Source: Cryptomeria japonica
Lineage: Eukaryota > Streptophyta > Pinopsida > Cupressales > Cupressaceae
NCBI RefSeq assembly: GCF_030272615.1
Contig: NC_081406.1
Coordinates: forward strand, 217,940,997-218,004,996
Direction: 5' to 3'
DNA length: 64,000 nt
Program-made: the position numbers and the translations under genes
Part shown: piece after piece, positions 1-10,080 of the stretch
Numbering within the stretch: the first letter of the stretch is position 1
Layout: each line of letters begins with the position of its first letter
Notes under the pieces: model-generated
Told to the model about the DNA's origin: nothing
The model's database searches: none
The model's input: only the letters and a program-made list of their open reading frames with translations

Positions 1-1408
1 GGGACTAAATGGGTCTACAAGAACAAGATGAATGAAGAAGGAAAGGTAATAAGGAACAAGGCAAGGCTTGTATGCAATGGATATGCTCAAGTGGAGGGCA
101 TAGAATCTGAAGAAACATTTGCAGTAGTTGCAAGACTTGAGGCAATAAGAATGTTCTTGGCATTCTCTATATTTAAAGGATACAAGATATACCAAATGGA
201 TGTCAAATTTGCTTTCTTAAATGAGAATCTTGAGGAATAAGTCTACATAGAATAACCTGAAGGGTTTTGGCTACATGAAGATGAGAATTTTGTCTGCAGA
301 TTGAAGAAAACATTATATGGTCTAAAGAAGGCACCTAGAGCATGGTATTCTAGGTTGGATAAGTATCTCCATCAACAAGTTTTCAAAAAGGGAAATGTTG
401 ACAGCAACTTGTACATTAAGGTGGATGGAGACCACATGATCATAGTTGTGGTATATGTAGATGACATCATCTTTGGAGGTAATAAAGATATACTATGCAA
501 AGAATTTGTTGATCATATGTAGTTAGAGTTTGAAATGTCCATGCTTGGAGAGTTATCATATTTTCTTGGTTTACAAATATCACAACAGAATAAGGGGATA
601 TTCATTTCTCAAACCAAGTATGCTAAATATATGTTGAAGAAGTTTCAAATGTAGGACAACAAAACCGGTTGGTACCCCCATAATGACAAGATGCAAGTTA
701 AGAAAAGATGATGAGTCACCCAGTGTAGATCGGACCTTGTATAGATCCATGATTGGAAGCCTACTATATCTTATAGCATCAAGGTCTGATATAGTTCAAG
801 TTGTGTGCATGGTTGCAAGATTCCAAGCAACTCCTAAGAAATCACATGTGAATGCAGTTAGGAGGATATTCAAGTTTCTACAAGGAACAATCACTTATGG
901 CTTATGGTATCCAAAGAAGGAAGATTTCACTTTGCAAGCCTATACTGATGCAGATTGGGTCGAATGCGTAGATAACAAGAAGAGCACCAATGGTGGAGCA
1001 CTCTTCCTTGGAGATAGATTAGTGTCATGGAACAACAAGAAGCAAGAATCCATTTCATTATCAACTACTAAACCAAGGTACATTGTAGCTACTACTTGTT
1101 GCTCACAAGTGTTGTGGATGAAGTAGACACTGAAGGACATTCAGGTAGAATTTACAGTTCTTATTTTCATCATGTGTGAAAACTCAAGTGCAATCAATAT
1201 ATCAAAGAACCCTATCATGCATTCTAGGACAAAGCACATTGCAATCAAATATCATTTTCTCAGAGAAAATGTTGCAGAGAAAGAGGTAAAAGTTGAATAT
1301 GTGTGCATCGGTGAACAAATTGCTAATAGTTTCACTAAGCCCATGCCTAAGGACAACTTTCAATACCTGAGATAGAAATTGGGTGTTCTTCAACCCGCCT
1401 TTAGCACT
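1..1408 (+). pseudogene. Ty1/copia pol fragment: reverse transcriptase and RNase H (decayed)
   Basis: The window opens inside a copia polyprotein, so gag, protease and integrase lie outside it. Visible blocks in order are the RT entry segment (GTKWVYKNKMNEEGKV, then RNKARLVC), the QMDVKFAFLN block near 195-225, LYGLKKAPRAWYSRLDKYL near 310-370, the catalytic YVDDIIFGG near 457-480, and RNase H (YTDADWV near 940, a SLSTTKPRYIVA block near 1060, SRTKHIAIKYHFLREN near 1225). The last conserved block, FTKPMPKDNFQYLR, ends at a stop near 1373. In-frame stops at 238, 253, 520, about 651, 1123 and 1373 mean it cannot encode a full protein; most fall where copia relatives have glutamine. The family assignment is firm. 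The lineage within copia is not resolved, although the 3' region with several polypurine-like tracts resembles Sirevirus-type elements. Confidence 0.9.
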
Positions 1409-1780
1409 TGAGTGTTTTTGTGTAGTCTATGGTTCGGGGACAGCATATTGTTTCACACTTTCTGCCTTGAACCTCATGCACAGTCTCAAGGGGAGATCTG
1501 AATTTTAATAAGCAGTATTGGTGTTGCTTTTTATATTGTAATAATGGTCCATCTTGCTACAGGCAACAAAGGTAGACAGATAGGACATCTTTCAAGAAGT
1601 TGTAAAGGAAATTTCTAATGTATTGCAAATCTGTCATGATTGAAATTGGAAGTTCCATTCATTGCTATAAAAAATCAAAGGGGAGAATATGTGTAGTTGA
1701 CAGTTAGTTATTTCACCCTTTGCCATTGTTATCAAAGGGGGAGAAATGGGAGTGGTCTATGAGTGTGCTGACATAAATGC
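1409..1780 (+). other. 3' untranslated part of the copia fragment
   Basis: Noncoding stretch between the end of pol and the LTR. It carries two extra polypurine-like tracts (CAAAGGGGAGAA near 1677 and TCAAAGGGGGAG near 1732) before the one that abuts the LTR. The same multi-tract layout recurs in elements A, C, D and E. Confidence 0.6.
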
Positions 1781-1793
1781 CAAAGGGGGAAAT
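1781..1793 (+). other. Polypurine tract next to 3' LTR
   Basis: CAAAGGGGGAAAT directly precedes TGTTGGC, the LTR start. It is the plus-strand primer site for reverse transcription by position and composition. Confidence 0.7.
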
Positions 1794-1970
1794 TGTTGGC
1801 ATTATTGTCATTGGTGTTAAGGGATATCAAGAGGTTGCAGAGAAGCAGGCAACAAACATGCATAACACAAAGGCATGTGAAGTGCATAACATGCAAGTTA
1901 TGCAGTCATGTATGCAATTGCACATAACATGTTGTGTTATGCTATAGGGGTTTCGGCCAAGCTCATTGAA

Positions 1971-2690
1971 TCCCCCGCTATCCCGTGGTGTGCTAGTTGA
2001 GTGTCAAGTTTCCATGCGGGATAACAAAGACAGTGGCAATTGGTGACATCCCACTATCCCACGGTGTGATGGTCAAGAGAAGTGAGACCCTACAGGAAAC
2101 CTCAAAGAAAGTGAATAGTGTCCCCCCGTTATCTCGCATCTTGCTTGAGTTGAGAATGAAGGTCATGCGAGGTAAGAATATTAATAGAGTCAAAGGTCAC
2201 CCCTGCTATCCCGCAACCATGACAACTGGAAGGAAAAGGTCTTGCAGGGTAAGTTTGAAGGAAAAAGACATGGCATCCCGCCATCCCACGAGGAGTAAAA
2301 CTGAAGCAAGATGAACTCATGGGGATACAAAGAACAAGGTAAGAAGTTGATCCCGCTATCTCGCACAAAGTTAGGTTGCACAAGGAGATAGAAGACAAGG
2401 AGAAGTTAGAGGCTTCTTGCCATCCCGCATCATCAAAATGAGAGAAGCAATGGTTGTGTGGGGTAACAGAAGAAGAAATGAGAGATACATCTCACTATCC
2501 TACAGTGCTAAGAAGCATAGTGCAATGGTTGTGTGGGATAAGAGAGTGAAGGAGGAGAAGGATTCTGCTATCCCGCGATGTCAAAGACCATAAGTTGGAA
2601 CTCTTGTGCGGCAATATAAATTGAATAATTGTGCATCCTTCTAGCCCGCATGGGTAAAGAGGGCTTGTAAATGATGATGCGGGATAATGA
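1971..2690. repeat. Array of about 15 CTATCCCGC / GCGGGATA motifs in both orientations inside the LTR
   Basis: Variants of CCCGCTATCCCGCA occur at about 1974, 2049, 2124, 2202, 2275, 2350, 2418, 2491, 2563 and 2636. Inverted variants (ATGCGGGATAA and relatives) occur at about 2014, 2164, 2242, 2456, 2530 and 2678. Spacing is mostly 35-75 bases, and the sequence between motifs is not conserved. Confidence 0.7.
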
Positions 2691-3517
2691 AAGGAAAGAA
2701 TGAGGTAGCCCGATTGGAGCCAATAGTCCATGTGTCAATCGACCAAGGTTGACCATGTGACTTGGATGTTGATTAAGAAGACTTTTGATGACATCTGTGC
2801 ATGTCGATAGGCACAAGGCTTTTACGTGGAAGCTAACCAACCTTAATCATGTGACGTGGACGATTAATATGAAGACATGTGGCTCCCTAGTAAATAGAGA
2901 ACAAATCAAATATGCAGAAGTCAGTGATGATAGAGGTAGTTGTCAATCTTTTTAGGGTAGGTCGACAGAGGATGGAGAATGCATTAATAGCGACCGAGTT
3001 GCAGGCAGGTTGTGTGGCTCAAGGAAGGTTTCCAGATTGTTTTGGGCATAGAAAGATTACTAAACTTAGTAATCTAAGTACAGAGAATGATCTAAAGAGA
3101 GATAGGATGTATTTACTACTGGCGACAAATTTGAGACCATATTCAGGACAGAGAATAAAATCCCTAGAGGTGCAGATCTTCAAGATAACCGACTTGAATA
3201 AAATATTTAATATTTCAGTAGAAGAAATATCTTATGTTACATAGTCGATCAAATCCAATAGTAGAAGTTATGAGATTTGACATTGGTAGGGGTGGCTGTC
3301 AAGACAGAGATAGAAGGGGAAATTGAAATATCTCAATCAGTCAACTATGTAGCAAGCTGGAGAGTGTAAACAGAGTGTGCTAAAGAGAGTGGTGGTGCTA
3401 GAGAATGAAAAATAGAGAAATCTACAAAAGCGATAAAAAAAGGTAAGAACAGAGCAAGAACAGAGTATTCTAGAAAGTAAAGTTGTAGCAGAGAGAAGAA
3501 GATGACTAGACACATGA

Positions 3518-3545
3518 AAAAGAAGAAGAAGAAGAAGAAGAAGAA
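3518..3545. repeat. (GAA)n microsatellite
   Basis: About eight GAA/AAG units followed by an A run, inside the LTR. Confidence 0.9.
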
Positions 3546-3939
3546 AAAAAACAGAGGAAGAACCTCAGCAGACAGAAAAATTCATTCAAGGTATGAGAAT
3601 TTGTAACAAGGTTTCATCACTGCATTGTAAACTTTGATAATCATTGTAAATCTCTGAGTGGGTGCTCCTTTGAGTAGGTGCTCATAAAATCAGGGGTTGG
3701 TGCCCTAAACATTATAAACTGATTATTCACTATGAGGCTGGATTGGAGCAGTAGACTCCAACAACTTTTCTCACCAAGGTTTTTCCCACATTGGGTTTTC
3801 CTCGTAAAATTTGGTGTTGTGGTTTGATTTGTGTGTGTGTGTGGTCTTGATTAACTTGCAGGTTCAGTATTTGCACACATAGTTAAAGTTTTAAAATATA
3901 CGGATTCACCCCCCTCTCAGTGTCCATTTGTGTTCTTCA

Positions 3940-5499
3940 ATATTAATGCCTTGCTAATTGATTACAAGCAATCCTAAACCAGTAGCATCATGAAAGAGAT
4001 AAGATAATTCCCAAGAAACAAGATGAAATTTGTTCCCAATCAATAGAGGTCTACAGAAATTCCTTGAGAAATTTCTCAAATATTAAATAAGAGGCCTTGG
4101 AAAGGACTCAAAAAGAGGAGTAATAAACATGAGTGATAAACAAAATTGTCTTAGTGATCCAATAGTTGTTTATTTTCAATTCTTGCAATGATAGCTTGCC
4201 ACAATATGGTAAGTGAGCCCTAAAAAATAAAAGTACTAGCTAGAAATTGAAAAATCCCTCGTTATCAATCCATTTCCAACCGAAGGAGTCTAACCAACTA
4301 GGTTTAGGAAGAAGGGTACTTGTAGAATTAGGCCTTTTTCCATTGAAAACTTGTACTAAATGCTTGATAGAATATATCAAGGAAAAGAAGGGCATTTTCA
4401 AAAAAAAACTTGTCCATAAAAAGAGTGACAAAATAATCATCATCAAGGCAAAGAGTTAGATGAATTGGGCAATGCAATAGCTTTAACAAGATTTCGTAAG
4501 ACAAATTGGACCAAAAAATAATAAAAGCCTTCACAAGAAAGAAAATAAGGTTTCAAAGCTAAAGAAAAACCTTGATAGATAGACCAAAAAAACTCAAAAG
4601 ACTTGGATTGCTAACCATTAATGGTGATGCATATATTCTACTCTATTACAAATACAAATATTTTTCTACTTTCTAAAACCTAATATATTTAAGTTTCTAC
4701 TAGTTGTCAATTTCTAATCCAAATTTTAAAATTGGAATTGGGAGGCATTCTCTTTTGTACACAATAGAACAATTAAGAAGAAGCATAACAAAAAATCTAG
4801 GCACCTATGCAAAATGAGAAACTTGACGGAGTTTTACAAATGTTTTCTATAATTTATTGCTCATGGTTCTCAATCATAAATGGCAATAAGTGGCAAGAGA
4901 AACACTAGTAGGAGGGGAATCATGGTCATATGGTTTACTCTATACATTAGTAGGAATAGATCCATTATTAATAGGCTTCCAAATAGTAAAAGCACTCTTC
5001 TCCTAATGATTTACATTTATTGTTGAGCATGTACAAGAGAATAAAGCCAACTCCAAGTGAGGAAAGTTGCCAAAATTGACCATCTAGGAGCACCATGCGC
5101 ATGACAAGAGGAAAAAGGTGGCTAAGAAGCCTAAGACCATCCTTATGGTACATAGTCTCTAGAGCCTTGAAATTGTGAGTTGTGGGAATGGAGTCATGAT
5201 CTCTTCTAGTCGATTGACTAAGACCATGATTAAGCCCATGAAATGGAGAGGAGACAAAGATTAAACTTGAAAAATCATGGAAGGATCATTGCCTAAGCGA
5301 TGTAAGAGCAACGATAGATGCGCAGCTTCAAGTGCAATCTTATGAAGAAAAACGTAGATTTAGTGCATAGAGAAAAGTGAACATCAATTGAACAACCTAA
5401 AAACAGAATTGAGTAATCTCTTTCTAAATATTGAAGATAATTTCCCCCATAAATTCATAAGAAAAGTAAGCAAATTTAAATGGGAGACATGGCTAATGG
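3940..5499. other. AT-rich region without recognised gene
   Basis: No ORF of note and no domain I recognise. It holds the first copy (about 4457-4895) of a diverged block that recurs at 6718-6853 and 6996-7345. The rest shows no feature I can support. Confidence 0.5.
4457..4895. repeat. Diverged dispersed block, copy 1
   Basis: The part GATGAATTGG…AATAGCTTTAA…TTGGACCAAAA…CCTTCACAAGAAAG…CTTGATAGATAG is shared with 6718-6853 and 7015-7153. Its continuation (TGTCAATTTCTAATCC…GTACACAATA…AAAATCTAGGCA…GTTTTCTATAATTT…TCAATCAT) is shared with 7155-7345. Identity is only moderate, so this is an old duplication or a decayed repeat family. Confidence 0.55.
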
Positions 5500-6200
5500 C
5501 CTAGCAAAGCCACACTCCATGAGAAGGGATTAGCCCAAAGAGGCTTGACAAAGTTATTTATCCAAATTCAAGCTTCTTAAACTCTATTGTAGAACTAAAA
5601 AAGATGCTTTAGAGTCTCAATTTGTCCATGATAAGGACAACATTGGTTGATAAATCATAGATGAGAAAAGCGAGAGAGGAAGAGCTAAGAAAAATGTCTC
5701 AGGTAGAGAATACAACATGCAAAATGACCCAACATAAACTCGAGAATGGTTACCCAAACAATCTAAAAATCTTGATACAAACTGCCAAGAGAATATTAGA
5801 GATGTCAACAATGGTTTAATTGGTCCACAATTGGGAAATAAGGCATAAGAAAAAACATTTCTTAAGGGGCCTATAATTATGAAATAGTGTTTTAGGACAC
5901 CATTTCCAATCTTCCCACCAAGGCTTGAAGGACCTAACCCTAGTTTTGTGAACCATATGGGGATAGATTGAATCAATAATAATCTAGAAGGTCTCTTGAT
6001 CTTTGATTATATAACTAGAATTTCAACTTGGCCTCAAGCCAAGATATACAATTCTTGGGAGCTCTCTCAAGGAGATTTGATAGAGTTTTAATTCCTCTAG
6101 GGGAAGAGCACCAATTACCATTCATGTTCCAATAAGAATTCATTCCTTGCACACCTAAACCCCCAATGACTAAATTTGAAAAAAAATAAACAAAAAACAA
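5500..6200 (-). pseudogene. Decayed LINE (non-LTR retrotransposon) ORF2 C-terminus
   Basis: Minus-strand frames show two landmarks in the order expected for a plant LINE. Near 6150 is a GGLGVQGMNSYW segment, resembling the GGLG(V/F) block that follows the palm and thumb of LINE reverse transcriptase. Near 5650-5560 a different frame reads CCPYHGQIETLKHLF, two stops and then IWIN. This matches the zinc-binding zf-RVT pattern C-P-x-C-G-x-x-E-T-x-x-H-L-F-x-x-C…W with the second Cys read as His and Trp codons turned into stops. Several frameshifts and stops separate the blocks. No catalytic RT motif, target-site duplication or poly(A) tail was found. The call rests on these two motifs. Confidence 0.45.
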
Positions 6201-6717
6201 ATAACTAAAAGCCCATTAATAAATTTCACATGTACCAATAGCTGCCCATTTTTTAGCATTTTTTGGACCATAATTGGCCCATTTGTGTACTTTTTTTGGT
6301 ACCAATAACACACGACTATTGGGCATTTGTGGATAAGTATTGGCAATTGGTTATTGGGGCATCTTTAATTAGGTATTGGGTGACACTTTGAAATGTGTAC
6401 TTTTTTGTACCCTTGTGCACATAACGAATCCCATAGTGTGCATTGTTACTATCCAGAAGCAAAAATAATAGTTGTAAGTAGTTAAGTCGCATGCAAAGAC
6501 AACAACAAAAAATCCTCAAAATCCGATGTACCATTTAGAATATGTAGATGCGCAAAGTTAGCTATAACGGCTACTGGTACGCTTCCCCTATTAAAAAATT
6601 TCAAAACATGAACCCAAGAGCCTTTAGCAAGAGGACAATCTTAAAAGACATATTTGAAATTATTCTCATCCTCAGAGAAAAGAATCATCATCAAAATACC
6701 TATTCATCCATTGGTTA

Positions 6718-6853
6718 GATGAATTGGACAAATACAATATAGCTTTAACACATTTTTATGAAACTGCATAGACCAAGAGATAGCCAAAGTCTTCACTAGC
6801 AAACAAATAAGGTGGGGGAGACAAAGAACAACCCTCATAGATAGAGGAAAAAA
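6718..6853. repeat. Diverged dispersed block, copy 2
   Basis: Shares GATGAATTGGACAA…ATAGCTTTAA…CTTCACTAGCAAAC…CATAGATAGAGGAAA with the 4457 and 7015 copies. Its second half is itself tandemly duplicated (6780-6927). Confidence 0.5.
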
Positions 6854-6927
6854 ATAGCCAAAGTCTTCACTAGCAAACAAATAAGGTGGGGGAGACAAAG
6901 AACAACCCTCATAGATAGAGGAAAAAA
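6780..6927. repeat. 74-bp tandem duplication
   Basis: Units at 6780-6853 and 6854-6927 are essentially identical by eye (ATAGCCAAAG…GAGGAAAAAA), so the duplication is recent relative to the decayed surroundings. Confidence 0.9.
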
Positions 6928-6995
6928 ACTAAAAAAACAAGTTGTAAACCATCCTTAACCTCATAGACATTAAAAATTGTTACCTCCTTCTTCTG

Positions 6996-7345
6996 ACCAT
7001 TTATGGTGATACATGCATTGGACAATACAATAGCTTTAAGAAGTTTCTGTGAAACCGCTTGGACCAAAAGATACGTTTAGATAAGCGAAGCCCTCACAAA
7101 GAAAGCAAAAGAGATGATTTGGGAGGTAAAGGGCAAACCTTGGTACGTAGATACGTATTGTCAATTCCTAACCCCAAATTCAAAAAAATTAGAGTAGGCG
7201 GGCGTCTCTTCCGTACACAATAACAGAGCAAAGGACGAGAGAAAAATCTAGGCAGAAGCAGAGGCAGAGCCTCTTGACTCTGACCGGATTCCGCGAATGT
7301 TTTTCTATAATTTTTCCTGCTCAGGATTCTGAATCATTTATCGCA
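6996..7345. repeat. Diverged dispersed block, copy 3
   Basis: The best-preserved long copy of the block seen at 4457-4895. The order is the same: ATGGTGATACATGCATTGG, AATAGCTTTAAG, TTGGACCAAAAGA, CCCTCACAAAGAAAGC, then TGTCAATTCCTAACCC, GTACACAATAACAG, AAAATCTAGGCAGAAG, GTTTTTCTATAATTT and TGAATCATTTATCGC. It may be the 5' part of a minus-strand gene remnant, because the promoter-like patch at 7560-7830 lies just upstream in that direction. No coding frame is convincing. Confidence 0.5.
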
Positions 7346-7559
7346 AGAAAACATGTACTACATGAAATGACTGTCACCCGCAAGTTGCTCAGCAGATCCG
7401 CAACACGATCTCCCAGCAATGAGTGACTCCACATGCATTCTCTCTCCCCCCAACACTTCCGAGTCAACAATCTATTAATATACTTCATCTGCTACACACA
7501 GTTTTTCCGCCTCTGGGAAAGCACCCATAGAAGTGTAAAACTTTAACTGCATTTTAACT

Positions 7560-7830
7560 GCAGTTTAAGTGCATTCCGTGCACGGACGTCCGGAACCGTG
7601 AAATGTGGTGAGTGGGAGAAAATAGTCCGAATTCCAACGTTCACGAGGACTCCGCCGTCTCCTTTGCAAACTTCCAAGCTTGTGGCGGGCCCCACCATCC
7701 TCTCAACTTTCAACTTTGCAGGGACCCACTAGGCTTCGTGGGGCCCGCCACGGTTGGTTGGTCCAAAATCGGGCCCGCTTCTCCAAGTACCGAACTATTT
7801 TCACGTGAAACGATTTTCTTTTGGTTTGGT
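7560..7830. promoter_or_regulatory. GC-richer promoter-like patch with TCP-type sites and a perfect inverted repeat
   Basis: This patch differs in composition from its AT-rich surroundings. GTGGCGGGCCCCAC (7682-7695) and GTGGGGCCCGCCAC (7738-7751) form a perfect 14-bp inverted repeat with a 42-base spacer. Both arms, and GGGACCCAC between them, match the known plant TCP-factor consensus GTGGGNCC/GGNCCCAC. A CACGTG G-box core is at about 7805. Which gene it served, if any, is unknown. The repeat block at 6996-7345 lies on its minus-strand downstream side. Confidence 0.35.
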
Positions 7831-7877
7831 TTGGTTTGGGATTTAAGTAATCTAGGTAGGGATTTGCTTGAATAAGA

Positions 7878-7971
7878 CAATTTGCAATTTGAATTTGGTG
7901 AGTTGGTAATAATTAGGATATATTCAATTTGCAATTTGAATTTGGTGAGTTGGTAATAATTAGGATATTCT
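7878..7971. repeat. 47-bp tandem duplication
   Basis: Two near-identical units (CAATTTGCAATTTGAATTTG…TAGGATAT) begin at 7878 and 7925. Confidence 0.9.
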
Positions 7972-8119
7972 TGCCGGCTGCAGAGAGCAGTTACGTGATT
8001 TAATAAAGGAGAAGTACAATGTAGGACGTTTCTTTTAACTTACGGCGGATTTCTTTGACTCGATATCGAGGGGCCTCAACAGCTCAATTTTGTTTTATAC
8101 GGTTTTTAAGTGTAATTTT

Positions 8120-9490
8120 TTAGGGATTAAGTTTTTACGCTAAGTATATGTTTTTTAATGTTATTCAATATTTATGATTTTAGTATATGTCAAATGTTTG
8201 TTTGATATATTTAGGTAGGTAAGTATGTATTTTCTTATCGATCCCCTCACTTGTTGGTCATGTTTCTACTATTCTGAATCTTCAACAACCTTTTTTTTTT
8301 TTATTGTAATCTGCATTGTTCAATTAAAATATTTTTACCATTAATTTAATTTTAAATTATTTGATATTTATTATTAAGTTTTAGAATATGTCACATGATT
8401 TTTTGATAAATATAGGTATATTTAATTGATAAAAACAATTTGATTGTATAGATGTGGGGTTAAGTTTTTATGTTAAGTTTATGTTTTCTTAATGCTTTTT
8501 AAGTTATTCAATTTTCAAGATATTTATTAGTGAAGTATTTTGTGTATGTCAAATGTTTTTTATAAAAGAGTCAAAACAAGGGGGCTGATCCGGATTACAT
8601 AGCAAGCCTCAAAGTGAGCATTAACAACACACACAGCTGCCAAACGACAGAGCCTCAGCCAATCCCTATCTTAACTATTAAGCATCTGTATCCGGAAAAG
8701 ATAAAACATAACAAGGATCCAGGAGATCCACCATCAAAACCATAAACAAAAATGTAAAAAAACACTGTATCTAGAAAAAATAAAACATAACAAGGATCAA
8801 AAATGTAAAAAACATTGTATCTTGAAAAAATAAAACATAACAAGGATCCAGGAGATCCAGCATCGAAACCATAAACAAAAATGTAAAAAAACACCTATTG
8901 AGAGACATAACAAGGATCCAGGAGATCCAGCATCGAAACCATAAACAAAAATGTTAAAAAACACCTATTGAGAGACAGGAATGTCAAATGTTTTAGATGT
9001 AAGAGGTAAATGTGTATTTCTTGGACAAATTTTTATTTCTAATTTTATGTTTTTTTAAAGTTACTCAATTTTTTCCAAGTTTTTCAGTTTTCTTGATATT
9101 TATTAGTAAGGTGTTAGGTAGAGTATACCGAATGTTTGTTTGTTTTTTGGTTTGTTTTTATAGATGTAGGTATATATAATTGATGGAAACAATTCAATTA
9201 TATAGATGTGGGATTAAGCTTTTCCTCTAAATTTATGGTTTTTAATATTTTTTCTTAAGTTATTCATATTTCTTGATATTTGTTAGTAAAGTATTTAGAA
9301 TATGTCAATGCTTGCTAGGTGTAGGTATTTATGTATTTCTCGTGGTTAAATATTCTCCTTACTTTTATGTTTTTTTCTTATTCATTTTTTTAGCAAGGCA
9401 TTAGAGTATGTCCAATGTTTTTTTAAGTTATTAGAATATCTTGATATTTTTTAGTAAAGTATTCAGAGTATGTCAAATATTTTTTGCTAA
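8120..9490. repeat. Degenerate AT-rich repeat array
   Basis: A core like CTTGATATTTATTAGTAAAG followed by TATTTAGAGTATGTCAAATG recurs about seven times (around 8170, 8360, 8520, 9093, 9274, 9386 and 9437). Companion phrases such as TTAAGTTATTCA and TAAGTTTTTATGTTAAGTTT sit between cores. Spacing is irregular, and a different minisatellite (8692-8975) interrupts the array. Confidence 0.55.
8692..8975. repeat. Minisatellite, about four units of 50-78 bp
   Basis: Units share ATAAAACATAACAAGGATCC, AGGAGATCCAGCATCGAAAC and ATAAACAAAAATGTAAAAA. The second unit has an internal deletion and the last lacks the leading ATAAAA. Overlapping ORFs here only reflect the repetition. Confidence 0.85.
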
Positions 9491-10080
9491 GTGGATGGTT
9501 TTTTATCACATATCATCATTCTCACCAATTATTGTGAACCAATTGAGCTACAACTCTTTGGCAATAAATTTATAAATATTCTTGCTTGTCAATAATTTGA
9601 TGTACTTTTAGGTTTTGTATTCTAGTGCCTTAAGTTTTTCATAGTTATTTTAATTTGAGAGATTTTGGACGAGTTTATAAGAAAGAAGCAATTTTGAAGG
9701 TAATTTAATTTACTAGCATTGATAATTATTTCTAAAGATACCCAACTCAAATTAAGTATTAAACATATCATATTCTAAGATTGACATTTTCATAATTAGA
9801 TTTCAAATTCTTTCAATTTAACAAGACGAAAAATTGAGAAGATGCAATTGCATTTTAAATTTTATAAGTTTAATAATTATAATAAGTTTAGCCACTACAT
9901 CTACACAAAAAATATGCATCAATTTAAACCTCAATCTAGTTACATGTAGATATTTTTTATTTTCACATGTGACATTAAAGTATTTACAACCCTCATCCCC
10001 TAAACCTTTTTTGGTTGCATGTAACTAAAACACACAAAAAAATACATTTTTAGGTTGGGTTCTAAAGTATTTCATTTATT
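9491..10080. other. AT-rich DNA, nothing recognised
   Basis: No coding signal, repeat or element boundary that I can support. A 64-codon ORF at 9834 is short, AT-driven and without domain features. Confidence 0.5.

Larger units (their letters stand above)
1794..3939 (+). repeat. 3' LTR of the copia fragment
   Basis: The left edge is fixed by the polypurine tract and TGTTGG. The right edge (…TTCTTCA) is inferred from the GATTCACC…CTCTCAG motif at 3902-3920, which lies about 20-40 bases before the LTR end in A, C, D and E. A second shared LTR motif, GGTTTTTCCCAC followed by GGGTTTTCCTCG, is at about 3777-3805. At about 2.1 kb it is longer than the other LTRs here. No partner LTR is inside the window, so the right boundary and target duplication cannot be confirmed. 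A 110-codon ORF at 2912 lies within it and has no recognisable domain. Confidence 0.7.

Noticed and set aside
1971-2690. CRISPR-like regular spacing of a short motif
   Set aside because: Motifs occur in both orientations, are degenerate and only 9-14 bp, and lie inside a plant LTR.
2912-3244. 110-codon plus-strand ORF
   Set aside because: Lies wholly inside the LTR of the 5' copia fragment and has no recognisable domain or codon signature.
4240-4534. Overlapping ORFs on both strands near 4.3 kb, considered as LINE RT
   Set aside because: No RT motif could be matched in any frame. Only the 5.5-6.2 kb segment shows LINE landmarks.
9834-10028. 64-codon ORF with a hydrophobic N-terminus resembling a signal peptide
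   Set aside because: AT-rich DNA readily gives Ile/Phe/Leu runs. No homologous feature or context supports a gene.
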